DNA of 64,000 bases. Source: Zanthoxylum bungeanum (taxonomy: Eukaryota > Streptophyta > Magnoliopsida > Sapindales > Rutaceae). The stretch covers positions 1-64,000 of the forward strand of contig SKCR01017739.1 in the NCBI GenBank assembly GCA_019454045.1, read 5' to 3'. A program made the translations under genes and the position numbers. The notes under the pieces were generated by a model. It was not told where the DNA came from. It searched no databases and worked only from the letters and a program-made list of their open reading frames with translations. Shown here piece after piece: positions 46,178 through 58,191 of the stretch. Each line of letters opens with the position of its first letter. Position 1 is the first letter of the stretch.

Positions 46178-49149
46178 TGTTGGGACAATTGATGAACCGA
46201 TAGGGTCGGATCGGTGCCCCGGGCAGCGGAAATGAGTCTAACACATGGATATCAAGGATTGGTGTATTTTAAAATATTTTTATGTAAAAATATATTCCGA
46301 TACGAGTCCGTAGGAAAAAAAAATGGACCCAATCGAAGTCCGAAAGCTCCGGAACAGAGAAAAATAAGTTTTAGTATGAATAAGGTTTGGGCGTCGCGAC
46401 GCAAGTCTTAGGCGTCGCAACACCAGCATGCTGAAAATGAACAACGATTTTTCGCGACGCGGAAGGGCTTGTGTCGCGACACAGATCAGGCAATAAGTGA
46501 TTTTTCATTTCAAAACATTACTAAACACTTCCAATTTTCTCCCAATACTTCAAATACACTTAAAATCCAATTTTAATTTCATAACCCCAATCACCACATA
46601 TTTTACAACTAGCATACATGTATTCTAAATACTTATATGCATTTGTTCGAATCTAATCATGAACCATTTTAGAATCCCAATTAGAAATATCTCATGAACA
46701 ATTCTAGTTCACCTAAAGGTGGTCAAGTGAATCTAGAATGGTAGTCATATCTTTAAGCTTTAATATAGAGTTCCAAACTCTTATTAATTATTCCATGTCC
46801 AACATGAACATCTTTGACCTAATACATGAGTATGTTGTGTTATACTTCTAAAGTATCCTAACACAATTGATTAGCCTTATTTCAACATTAAGCTATGTGA
46901 TCATGCATCTAATACATAAATAAACATAGCTTAGGAGAAGGTCAAACATTACCTAGTAAGCTTGATGCAAGATCAAATCTACTTCTCATTTGTTGAAATT
47001 ATTGGAGAACCTCGAAGGTGTGCAAACTTGACTTCAAGATGCAACCTTGATTTCCAATGCTAGCAAGCTTCACTTCAAGATCTAATCTTTATTTCTACTA
47101 AATTAAATATTTTAGAGACCTCACAAGCTTCTCTAAAAACTTCTCTAACTTAGGCTAATCTCTCAAGAATTACTTGTGTATAGCTTACTCAAGCTTTTGC
47201 TTATGCTTATACTTGTTCTTGTACTTGTAATTAAAACCTTCATTAAGCTTGCTATTTATAGCAAAATTTAGGTAATTTTTAATTAATAAAAGTTGTAATC
47301 AACTTTTAAGTGGGCTTAATCCAATTTGTCCAAATATGTATAATTATGTGTGATTAATTTCCACTGTCTCCCACTTTGATTTAATCTAATTAAATCAAGC
47401 CAAGGATTAGGAAATTGATTAGTTAAATATTTTCTACTTTGATTTAATCCAATTAAATCAAGCCAAAACCACCCATTATTCCATACTTACAATTAGCATT
47501 ATATCATCAAATGGTAGAGATAATTATGATTTTACAATTAAGCCCTTGTGTAATTATTGAATTAATCTAATTAGGTTAAAGTAATAATCAATGTTATCCA
47601 ATAACACTTGATTATCTTTGTTGATAACTATAATATCGAATATTATTTTTTATCAAAAATAATCGGCTATCCAAGTGCTCAACGAGTACACTTCATATTG
47701 GGACTCAAGTTCAGACATGTTCGTCATATAAGCCTATCTAATATGTACACAATTCGGCCACCTCCGAATTCGAGAAGAACACGAACGACATTTCTGAACT
47801 ATACAAGTCGAGGTCATCACATATGTTTAACAATCCCTCCGTCGTAGGCTATCCGAGTTGTGATTAGGAAACATAGAATACACATTCAAGTTTCCAAGGC
47901 GCACATCTCATGTCGACATATCCACGATTCTTTACAACTGATGCGATCCACCCTAGGTGATCGGATTTGGCCAAAGTCTTTAAGAATCGTGACTTTACTT
48001 ACATGGATACCTAAACCCCTTATGGTACACATACTGGCCGATGGATCCTATCTTGCTTCACACTTGATTACTGAGTGCATCGATCCACACCTAACGATCA
48101 TCTAAAGGCCAGACCATGAAAGGTATCTGACATACATGGCATCAAAGTGTGGAGGATCTCATACAAAATCAATGTTATCCTATATTCAAAGGATTACATA
48201 TGCTACTCGACTCGAGGAGATTCCTATTGACTAGGGGTGGCAATTTGGGTCAGGATTCGTTTATTTGTTTGATTTGATTCGCTTTAAAGAGATTATGTCA
48301 ATTCGATTCGATTGGTTTATTAAACGAATCGAATACGAATTTAAGCTCATGGATTCGTTTATTCATTTATGATTCGTTTAATTATTTTCTTTTACTAGTA
48401 ACTGTTATTTTTCAATTAAAATTCAAGAAATTATGACTAATTACCATATAAAAATTAATATTTTCGATATTTGGTGAGGTATTTTTAATAAATATATTAA
48501 TTACATATTTTATATGTATATATTTATGAAGAATTAATGTAAATCAAATATGGTAAATTATGATATTAAATAATATAATGACTAAACGAATATTCGTATT
48601 TGATTCGTTTAATAAACGAATCGAATATGAATCCTGATATTAGGATTCATTTAATAAACGAATTGAATACGAATCCATCACATTTCGATTCGATTCGTTT
48701 AGGATTAGATACAAATTCTATTCGTTGATTCGTTTTACCACCCATACTATTGACGGTGGTGTGTACTTCCAACTATTAGGAATCATCTATGAGTCATTCA
48801 GTATTCGCTTCAACGAATACCCACATGTCTATACGAGTTTCCAAAACTCATGATACATCAGGTTAAACCATTGGAACTCCAATTCCAATATATGACATGT
48901 GCTAGTCTTCTAGGTTATAGGAATTCGACCGTATTCCAAAACCAACAACTAGGTTTATTTACTTTAAGAATAGTTTACACCTAGTGTCAAGACTATTCTA
49001 AGGTGATGTCATTCTTAGCATATCTATACATCAATTTAATACGTGTAATGACAATACCATTATAAAGTATGAAATGAAAAATGTAGTTATTTTATTAATA
49101 AATAATAAAATGTACAAATCAGATTGACACTCCAAGCACCAACTCTTAG
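46178..49149 (-). mobile_element. 3' LTR of V (contains a hAT MITE)
   Basis: About 2.45 kb after subtracting the 515-bp MITE and its duplication. GGGCGTCGCGACGC and GGCGTCGCAACACC lie at 46388-46423. A TATA candidate on the minus strand is GCTATAAATAGC near 47262-47275. Confidence 0.88.
48232..48746. mobile_element. hAT-type MITE, 515 bp
   Basis: Starts TAGGGGTGGCAAT and ends ACCACCCATA, imperfect inverted ends of the TAGGGGTGGCAA class known from hAT elements. Exact 8-bp target duplication CTATTGAC at 48224-48231 and 48747-48754; the other V LTR (57780-57800) shows the uninterrupted site. The interior has many ATTCGTTTA/TAAACGAAT words in both orientations and no coding capacity, so it is non-autonomous. 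Confidence 0.92.
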
Positions 49150-49215
49150 TGCCACTTGCTTAGTGCCAATCTGCTTAGTGCCAATCAAACTCCCACTTGC
49201 TTAGTGCCAATCTGG
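49150..49215 (-). repeat. Triplicated purine-tract neighbourhood of V
   Basis: TGCTTAGTGCCAATC occurs three times between 49157 and 49212, around a single AAACTCCCACTTG (GTGGGAGTTT purine tract on the minus strand). The LTR edge at 49149 is therefore separated from the purine tract by duplicated sequence. Confidence 0.65.
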
Positions 49216-49269
49216 TCCCATCTCTTTCACATGTTTATCGAATAACCTAGGTGGTAAGGCCTTTGTAAG

Positions 49270-49672
49270 CGGGTCTGCTATGTTGTCTTGTCATTGAACC
49301 TTCAAGACCACTATGTCTTTTCGTTCAATTATCTCTCTAATTACGCGGTATTTCTTTTCCACGTATTTAGACTTGAATTCACCCTCGGCTCCTTAGCCTG
49401 CACGATGGCTCCGTTATTATCACAGTACAATGGGATCGAATCCACAATACTAGGCACAATGCCAAGTTCTGTGATAAATTTCTAATCCAAATAGCTTCTT
49501 TAGCGGCTTCTGAAGCTGCTATAAATTCCGCCTAAGTGGTGCAATCAACTGTTGAGCTTTGCTTTGAACATTTCCAACTAACAGCACCACCGTTAAGGGT
49601 AAATATGTATCCTGATGTAGATTTTCTATCATCTGGATCTCCCTGGAAGTCGGAGTCTGTATAACTCTTAAC
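49270..49672 (-). pseudogene. V RNase H remnant
   Basis: Broken minus-strand reading with YTDSDFQGDPDDRKSTSGYI, TLNGGAVSW, AEFIAASEAAKEAIW and YCDNNGAIVQAKEP, the Copia RNase H blocks, interrupted by stops. It continues directly from the reverse transcriptase frame ending at 49673. Confidence 0.75.
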
Positions 49673-50581
49673 TTATAGCTCATCTTCTTCATATATCATA
49701 AATGTATCCTTGGTGCCTTTAAGATATTTTAGGATATGTTTCACAGCTATCCAATGATCATTACCTGGATCAAATTGATATCGGCTGGTCACACTGACGC
49801 CGAAACTGATGTCAGGTCTAGTACATAACATATCATACATTATGCTTCCAATGCAAGAAGCATATGGCAAGTTAGACATCCTAACTCTCTCTTCCTCACT
49901 CTGAGGTGCCATTTTCTTCGAAAGATGTATGCCATATCGGAAATGTACATTTACTGCCTTGCAGTTGGTAAAACCGTACCTTTCTATCATTTTGTCTATG
50001 TACGTCGATTGTGACAACCCTATAAGCTTCCTAACTCTATTCTGGTAGAGCTTTATACCTAGTATATAGGAAGCTTCACCCATATCTTTCATGGAGAAGT
50101 TCTTGCAAATGTAGGCTTTCACACTTTGCATTATCCCTATATCATTTCCTATGATAAGGATGTAATCTACATACAAGACTAGAAAAACTATCATGCTCCC
50201 ACTAACTTTCATATAAACACATGGTTCTTCCTCATTCTTAATGAATCCATATAATCTAATTATCTCATCAAAATGACGATTCCAGCTTCGGGAAGCCTGT
50301 TTAAGTCCATAAATAGACTTTTGGAGCTTACAAACCAAGTTTGAAGTCTCACTGGATACGAAACCCTCTGGTTGTTCCATATAGATATCCTCTTCAAGGA
50401 ATCCATTTAGGAAAGTGATTTTCATATCCATATGGCATATCTCATAGTTGTGATATGCATCAACGGCTAAAAGAGTCCTAATGGATTTTAGCATAGCTAT
50501 TGGTGAAAAAGTGTCCTCATAGTCAATCTTAGGACGTTGAGTGTAACTTTTCGCTACCAGTCTGTCCTTAAAGGTTTCCAC
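49673..50581 (-). pseudogene. V reverse transcriptase with altered catalytic site
   Basis: 302 open codons. DRLVAKSYTQRP, DYEDTFSPIAMLKSIRTLL, HMDMKITFLNGFLEEDIYME, KLQKSIYGLKQASRSWN and RYGIHLSKKMAPQSEEE give the full Copia reverse transcriptase order. The catalytic tetrad YVDD reads LYVDYILIIGND: the second metal-binding Asp is Tyr (near residue 134), which should abolish polymerisation. The frame is otherwise unusually intact for this window. It overlaps the RNase H remnant to the left; the integrase lies to the right. Confidence 0.9.
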
Positions 50582-51012
50582 ATTTCCATCGGGCCATCGC
50601 TTCCTTTTTTGAACCCATTTACAACCAATAAGTTTAACTCATTCAGGAAGTTCAACTAAGTCCCAGACTTGATTAGCATGCAATGAATCCATTTGGGATT
50701 TCATGGCTTCTTGCCATTCTCCCGAATCGATATCCAATATCACTTCTTTATACGTAGTCGGATCTGTTTCCTCCAAGAGGAGAACATCAAGGTTCACATC
50801 AGATGTTAAAAATAGTCTCTCAGGAGGCCTTGATATTCTATTCGACTTACGTAGAACCTGTATTGTAGATCCTCCATCTAGTTGGATCTCTAGTCCATCT
50901 CAGGTTCCTTAATGTTGGGATCAAACTCATCAAGTTTAATCTCTCTATAATTCCCACTTTCTCTCAAAAAATACTTTTCAAGAAAAGTTACAAAGTAAAC
51001 AACAAATACATT

Positions 51013-51291
51013 TCATTGCTCGGAATCGTAGAATTTATATCCAATGGAATTATCAGGATATCCAACGAACCTACATTTATACCCTCTGGGTGCTAGTTTA
51101 CCCCACTGCGCAATTCTAATGTATGAAGGACAACCCCAAATCTTTAAATGCCTAAGACTTGGATTTCTACCGAACCATATCTGATAGGGGGTCGTAGAAA
51201 CAACTTTCGATGGAACCCTATTAAGTATGTAGGCAGCAGTTTGTAAAGCGTAACCCCAAAAGTAATAAGGAAGATCTGTATAGCTCATCAT
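51013..51291 (-). pseudogene. V integrase carboxyl-terminal part
   Basis: DLPYYFWGYALQTAAYILNR, PYQIWFGRNPSLRHLKIWG, CPSYIR and GYKCRFVGYPDNSIGYKFYD match the corresponding part of X at 43192-43737. The stretch 50582-51012 continues to reverse transcriptase in broken frames. Between 51292 and 51486 the core sequence with the last catalytic residue is present but frameshifted. Confidence 0.8.
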
Positions 51292-51486
51292 GGATCACAC
51301 CATATCCAAAAAAGTACCATTTCTTCGTTCAGACACACCTTTGTGATGCGATGTCCTTGGAGGGCTATATTGGGCAAGAATTCCATTCTCCCTTAAATAA
51401 TTTCTGAATTCTTCACTCATGTATTCACCACCTCGATCTGATATAAGGCATTTGATGAATCTACTGGTTTGTTTTTCTACTTCATT

Positions 51487-51688
51487 TCAGAATATTTTGA
51501 ACTTGTCAAATGTTTCCGACTTATGTTTCATCAGATAGACATATCCATATCTAGACTTGTCATCTGTGAAAGTCACAAAGTATGTTGAACCATCATGAGT
51601 AGCATGATTTAACGGACCACACACATCGATATGTATTAGCTCCAGTAAATCTCCAGCACGGTGTCCAACACCATGAAATGGGGCATTT
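51487..51688 (-). pseudogene. V integrase core fragment, cut by a solo LTR
   Basis: NAPFHGVGHRAGDLLELIH, DVCGPLNHA, YFVTFTDDKSRYGYVYLMKH and DKFKIF are the integrase core around the first catalytic Asp. The upstream zinc-binding part is on the other side of the inserted LTR (53643 onward), where minus-strand TYPICESC-like and LGH traces are readable. Confidence 0.8.
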
Positions 51689-53642
51689 TGTTGGACAATT
51701 ATGACCCATATCATCACTATTTGTAAAAGACATTGTGGTTTTTGTACAAATTAACTATGTGACAATGGAAATTGCATTTTATCATTTTGTAATTAGATTA
51801 CTTATATATATAAATGATAAAAGTCCTAATGATTAGTTCCAGATTATAAGATATGAGACAATATCAATCCACGAAGGTTTAATCATTAAATATCCCTAGT
51901 CGTAGTATTATCGAGACTGAACATCGATAATGCAGAAAATACTAGTATTGCACTTGTGCGTGTTATGGAAGCGTATCAGCATAGTTCTCATATATTTAAG
52001 TATTGGATACTTATGAAAGTGTGATAGGAGGTTGTGTTTACCGATGGTATGGAAACAGCTTCGCTCTAGATAGACCCCGCGGAATCCCATTGGTAGTATG
52101 ACTATGTGTCTATGGGAATCCGCTTCGGGGTAGATGTATTTGGTCTTAAACTGAGACTTGCATCGCTAGTACTTGCGACAATCAATACACTTTGGTTTTG
52201 GTCATCCGGGACTTTAACATGTTCTGTGTACGCCTCTTCTGGGTTTATTGAGAATCGTAGTGTATTGGGTGTGATGTCAAGACAGAAGTATCACTTCAGT
52301 CATATGGAGATGATGATCACGGATGGATACAGAACCGGTTCTCTATTATGTTGCAACTATCGGGATAATATAACAAGGTCATGATTATCCGATTATAGAG
52401 ACTAGTTGCTTGTGATCCGATATATGCTTCGTACGGGGCAGACACTATTCCAGCCTCAGGCCTTGCATGTGAGATCAGATACTGGATCGTAATACTATGT
52501 ATACTACGCCTGTTATAGATTATATATTCCTTAAAGAATATTTCTGGAGAATTAGGTAGGCACGACGCTTTGCTAGAAGCCAACCATGTCTCGTAAATCG
52601 GTAAGAACATGGTACGAGGTACGCACGTGTTCAGATAGTCCGACGACCGGATTTACTGCCAACATATCCAGGGATCTCATAGGTCGCTTCCCGAAGATTC
52701 ACCGATGACGTATGACTCGAACATAATTAATCTGGGATTAATTAGAAGAGAGAGAAAATTAATATAGGATTAATTACGGCGAGAATTTATCTGGGATAAA
52801 ATTCAAATAAAAGAGAGAGAACGATTAATTCGGAATTAATCGATTAAATAATATATTCGATATATTATATGAAATTAGATTTCATAACGGAATTAAAATT
52901 GGATTTTAATTCGGGTGAACGAATTAATTTAGAATTAATTCTCGAACGATTTTAATAGTAATTTTGCTAGGCATAATTCTTTAATTAAATTTGATTTAAT
53001 TAAGTCGCAACGGAAAATTCATTAATTCAGAATTAACGAACTTGAGCCCGGAATATGTTTGCGGGCCCACTCGAGTTTTGAATTCAAGTGGGGCCCATAA
53101 GTCACATCACAAGTCACATCACTTGTCTTCTCATCACTTTTTGGTGATGGAAGTAAGTAATGATTTGTTGGTGACTTACCAAACACTCAACCTTTTGAAT
53201 GATGATAGACTTTTACCTAAACTCGATTTTGGTATATGATTTTTAGATTTTAGAAATCAAAAACAAGTCAACACATCACACTTCTTCACTCTCTCTCCCA
53301 AGCGAATTCTCTCTTCTTCATTTTCTTCACATTGTCGTGAGATACAAAGGTAAAATTGGAAATTTTGTTGCAAAATTTTCAAGAGCTAACACTTACAAGG
53401 ATTCATACAAAGGTGATATGGAAACATCCATTGAGTTTGGAATTCAAAAAGTTAAAGCTTGGAGCTTGATACACAACTTGGAGGAGCTTGGAACAACTTC
53501 AAAGAGAGCAAAAATTTTGAACTCTACACATCCTATAACCGATCAAAGTATGTATATTTCCGCTATACTTCTTTACGTATTCACATGATTTTATACTTGA
53601 AATGATCTTGATTTGACCTTAGAAACCCAACACCTTTGTCAT
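51689..53642 (+). mobile_element. Solo LTR of the U family
   Basis: Starts TGTTGGACAATTATGACCC and ends AGAAACCCAACA, the reverse complement of U's LTR ends (TGTTGGAGTTC.. and ..CTGTCCAACA). 1,954 bp. Flanks CATTT (51684-51688) and CCTTT (53643-53647). The integrase reading resumes after it. A solo LTR results from recombination between the two LTRs of a full element. It contains the same sequence as U in between, including the dyad-rich stretch near 52770-52900. Confidence 0.85.
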
Positions 53643-54245
53643 CTTTCCTTGGATACATGACTCACAAATCGGATAAGGATCTAAAGTAAGATTTTCAATC
53701 AAACCATCATTTTACCAATTTGGATAGACGTCTAACACCTATGTGGCCCAATCTCATATGCCATAATTTAATATTATTTAATTCAGACTTCCTACTTGTA
53801 TTTTCTCTATATTAAAGACATCTCTATATGTTTCCAAAACATAGTGACTGTTTGATAAAGAACATTCACATTTCAACAAATTATCTTTATCATATAAACA
53901 TAAAGTTCTATTCTCAATGTTTATTTTATATCACTCCTTATCTAATATCGGCAGTGATATTATTTTTCTGATAATTGAGGGAACATAATAACAGTCATGC
54001 AAATCTAATTTACATCCATTTGGGAGATCTAGAACAACTGTTCCTATGGCCTTGCATCCAATGTCTCGCCATTGCCAACTCTAAGCTAGATCTCCCCTTT
54101 ATTCAGCCTTCTTCTAACCCTCATTTCATGCAGAGAATTATAAATATGAGTAAGACTACCAATGTCTAACACTCATCCACTATTTGCATCTAAGGCTAAT
54201 GAGATGTCAATAATTGGAAAAATACAAAGCGTACCTGAGGGTCTT
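53643..54245 (-). pseudogene. V gag-pol junction remnant (protease and pre-integrase)
   Basis: Collinear with 44100-44700 of X (for example CATGACTCACAAATCGGATA versus X's ATTCACAAGTTGG, and the MRLGH-type tract near 53740). Several stops and short indels break the frame, and no protease active-site triad was recognised. Confidence 0.6.
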
Positions 54246-55056
54246 GCTTTTCCTTTAAGCTCTGGACAGTCCTTATTCCAGTGTCCAGACATCTTGAATT
54301 GTAGACATTGATCACGAGCTACTTTTGATTTTGCGCCTTTGCACTTCTTGGGGTTCTTATTTCATATCTTCTTCTTCATTATCTTTATTTTCTTTGACTT
54401 CCTAGAAGTCTTTGAAGAGCCAGCTCCACCATGGATATATAATGTGGGTTCTCCTTTCTTCAAATCTTGCTCCGCCGTGCGTAGCATGTTATGAAGTTCT
54501 TTGTATGTGACTTGCATCGAATGCATATGGAAATTTAAAACAAAGCCAGCATAAGAACCAGACAAATAAGACATAATCAAATTACGGCCCAACCGTTCAT
54601 CAAACACAATGCCCTATCATTCCAGATAAAGAATCTGGTCTATCATGTTCAAAACATGTGTATTGAAATCTCCTCTCTCATTGAGTTCAGCACGAAACAA
54701 TTCCTTAGACCTTTGATAAAGTTTCATTTCTTGGTTTGCCTCGAACAACTCCTTGAGTGTTTGCATAATGCTCCCAGCATCCGGTTCTTCAATGTACTAT
54801 CTCAGCAAATCTGGAACCATCGATCCAAAGATGTAAGATTTCACCTTCAGGTTATCATCCTTCTAACTATCAAAAGTTTCTTGCTCTTCTGGAGTGGAGT
54901 CAGGATCGATATCAATAGGCAGTGGATTGATAGTGACATAAGTCAACTTTTCATACTCCAAGACAAGGCTTATGTTCATTTCCCATTCGAATAGTTCTCG
55001 ACACCTTTTAGCATATTGGAATCCAAAAGTTTCATCAATGAATTAGCGTCGACCAT
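54246..55056 (-). pseudogene. V gag
   Basis: Start ATGGTCGACGC at 55056 (MVDANSLMKLLDS). Frames are broken by stops near 54870 and frameshifts near 54610. The open part 54607-54362 (81 codons) has NLIMSYLSGSYAGFVLNFHM, as in the Copia gag segment ILGSLPASYRQFVMYFNM of X, then a Lys-rich tail. The knuckle region at about 54267-54307 reads CLQFKMSGHWNKDC, with the second Cys replaced by Phe. Confidence 0.75.
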
Positions 55057-55805
55057 CTACAAGACAATATTTTTTAGTAGTAGCAGAATAATTTCATTTC
55101 AAAAGTGATAACACTAATTGATTATGGAATTTTAAATCTATCAATGCCCTTCCACTAGTTTACGTAATTCTGTAATCTCCCTTAACGGAAAAATAGAAAT
55201 CTGACTATCAAAATTTCATAGCGGGAAGTGGATTCCATGACATTTACTCCAGCCTCACACTAATGACGATATTGGATTTTATAAACTCATTAGGTAGACC
55301 TCCAAGGTCAATCACATTCATGTGACTCCTAGTTTGGTCCTGAACTGTTTTTTATCCTCACACTAATGATGATATTGGATTAAAACGTGTTCTAGGTGTA
55401 TACTTGTCAATGTGCACTAATGAGCTTCTTATGTACACCCTCACACTAATGACGATATTGGGTGTTTATGTTAACTCATCACACTACATCTAATGTTTTA
55501 CCGGAGCGACCTAAGTTCCGAGCACTTATACCCTCACACTAATGACGATATTGGATATAAGTAGTAAAAACTCATTCATCTCTATATTGACAAGACGGAC
55601 CATCCAATAATGCTCCAACATTATTAACACTATTACTTAAAAGTAATCACCTAATCACGGGAGATTTATGACAATCAAGTCATTAACTTAATTAGGTCAA
55701 AGTTTTAATTTAAAACATGCAATACATATCCAATATGTCTTATGAATAATTAAATTAAAATTACTATGTCATAGATTCAAAACATGTGTTGTGTGATTAA
55801 GCCTA
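55057..55805 (-). other. Untranslated leader of V
   Basis: Non-coding stretch between gag and the primer site, AT-rich, with the TAGGTAGACCTCCAAGGTCA scaffold and four repeats whose motif is unlike that of X and Y. Confidence 0.75.
55254..55556 (-). repeat. Four leader repeats, core CCAATATCGTCATTAGTGTG (V)
   Basis: CACACTAATGACGATATTGG (plus reading) at about 55256-55275, 55359-55378 (one change), 55442-55461 and 55535-55554. Each is preceded by CCTCA or CCCTCA. Number and spacing equal those of X and Y although the motif differs. Confidence 0.85.
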
Positions 55806-55818
55806 TGCCACGATACCA
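55805..55818 (-). other. Primer-binding site of V
   Basis: Minus-strand TGGTATCGTGGC, matching the tRNA-iMet complement TGGTATCAGAGC at ten of twelve positions, three bases inside the LTR. Confidence 0.7.
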
Positions 55819-55821
55819 TTC

Positions 55822-58191
55822 AGTTGGGACAGTTGTGGAACCCCTAGGGTCGGATTGGTGCCCCGGACAGCGGAAATGGGTCTAACCCATGGATATCAAG
55901 GATGGGTATATTTTAAACTATTTATATGTAAAACTACATTCCGATACGAGTCCGTAGGAAAAAAAAGGGACCCAATCGGAGCCCAGAAGCTCAGGAACGG
56001 AGAAAAATAAGTTTTAGTATGAATCAGGTATGAGAGTCGCGACGCAAGTCTTAGGCGTCGCGACGCCACCCAAAATGTCGATAGCATGCTGAATGTGAAC
56101 AACGAAAGGGTTTGTGTCGCGACACAGATCAGACAATGAGTGATTTTTCATTTCAAAATATTACTAAACACTTCCAATTTACTCCAAATGCTTCAAATAC
56201 ACTTAAAATCCAATTTTAACTTCGTAACCACCTTCAACACATGTTTTACAACTAGCATACATATATTCTAAATACTTATATGCATTTGTTCAAATCTAAA
56301 CACGAACCATTTTAGAATCCCAATTAGAAATGTCTCATGAACAATTCTAGTTCACCTAAAGGTGGTCAAGTGAATTTAGAATGGTAGCCATAGCTCTAAG
56401 CTTTAATCTAGAGTTCCAAACTCTTATTGATTGTTCCATGCCCAACATGAACATCTTTGACCTAATACATAAGTATGTTATGTTTATACTTCTAAAGTAT
56501 CCTAACACAATTGATTAGCCTTATTTCAACATTAAGCTATATGATCATGCATCTAATACATAAATAAACATAGCTTAGAAGAAGGTCAAACATTACCTAG
56601 TAAGCTTGATGCAAGATCCAATCTACTTCTCTTTTCAAGATCTAATCTTGATTTCTCATAAATTAAATATTTTAGAGACCTCTCAAGCTTCTCTAAACAC
56701 TACTCTAACTTAGGCTAATCTCTCAAGAATTACTTGTGTATAGCTTACTCAAGCTTTTGGTTATGCTTATACCTGTTCTTGTACTTGTAATTAAAACATT
56801 CCTTAAGCTTGCTATTTATAGCAAAACTTAGGTAATTTTTAATTAATAAAAGTTTTAATCAACTTTTAAATGGGCTTAATCTAATTTGTCCAAATATATA
56901 TAATTAAGTGTGACTAATATTCATTGTCTCTCACTTTAGTTTAATCCAATTAAATCAAGTCAAGGATTAGGAAATGGATTAGTTAAATGTTTTCCACTTT
57001 GATTTAATCGAATTAAATCAAGCCAAAACCACCTACTATTACATACTTACAATTACCATAATATCCTCAAATGGTAGAGATAATTATGATTTTACAATTA
57101 AGCCTTTGTGTAATTATTGAATTAATCCAATTAGGTCAAAGTAAACAATCAATGTTATCCAATAACAATTGATTATCTTAGTTGATAATTATAATATCGA
57201 ATATGATCTTTTATCAAAAATAATCGGCTACCCAAGTGCTCAATGAGTACACTTCATATTGAGACTCTCTAAGTTTAGACACGTTCGTCATATAAGCCTA
57301 GCTAATATGTACGCAATTCGGCCACCTCCGAATTCGCGAAGAACACGAACGACCTTTCTGAACTATACAAGTCGAGGTCATCACATATATTTAGCAATTT
57401 CTCCATCGTAGACTATCCAAGTTGTGATTAGGAAACATAGAATACACCGTCAAGTTTCCAAGGCGCACATCTCATGTCGACATGTCCATGATTATTGACA
57501 ACTGATGTGATCCATCCTAGGTGATCGGCTTTTGCCAAAGTCTTTAAGAATCGTGACTTTACTTACATGGATACCTAAACCCCTTATGGTACACATACGG
57601 GCCAACAGATCCTATATTGCTCCGCACTTGATTACTGAGTGCATCGGTCCACACCCAACGATCATCTAGAGGCCAGACCATGATAGGTTTCCGACATACA
57701 TGACATCAAAGTGTGGAGGATCTCACATAAAATCAATGTTATCCTATAGTCAAAAGATTACATATGCTACTTGACTCGAGGAGATTCCTATTGACGGTGG
57801 TGTGTACTTCCAACTATTAGGAATCACCTATGAGTCGTTCAATATTCGCTTCAACGAATACCACATATTTATACGAGTTTCCAAAACTCATGGTATATCG
57901 GGTTTAACCATTGGAACTCTAATTCCAATATACGACATGTGCTAATCTTCTAGGTTATAGGAATTCAACCGTATTCCAAAACCAACGACTAGGAATATTT
58001 ACTTTAAGAATAGTTTACACCTAGTGTCAAGACTATTATAAGGTCAATGTCATTCTTAGCATATCTATACATCAATTTAATATGCGTAATGACAATACCA
58101 TTATAAAATATGAAATGAAAAATATAGTTATTTTATTAATAAATAATAAAATGTACAAATCGGATTGGCACTCCAAGCACCAAATCCTTCA
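55822..58191 (-). mobile_element. 5' LTR of V
   Basis: 2,370 bp, without the MITE, so it gives the empty site for that insertion. The first base of TGTTGGG is mutated to A. It carries the palindrome pair GTCGCGACGC and GGCGTCGCGACGCC at 56036-56067. Confidence 0.88.

Larger units (their letters stand above)
46178..58191 (-). mobile_element. Copia element V
   Basis: LTRs begin (T/A)GTTGGGACA(A/G)TTG; the right one ends ATCCTTCA. The flanks are TATAT (46173-46177) and TATGT (58192-58196), a target duplication with one change. Without its own insertions it has LTRs of about 2.4 kb and 4.7 kb internal sequence with gag, integrase, reverse transcriptase and RNase H on the minus strand. It interrupts the leader of X. 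Confidence 0.88.
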
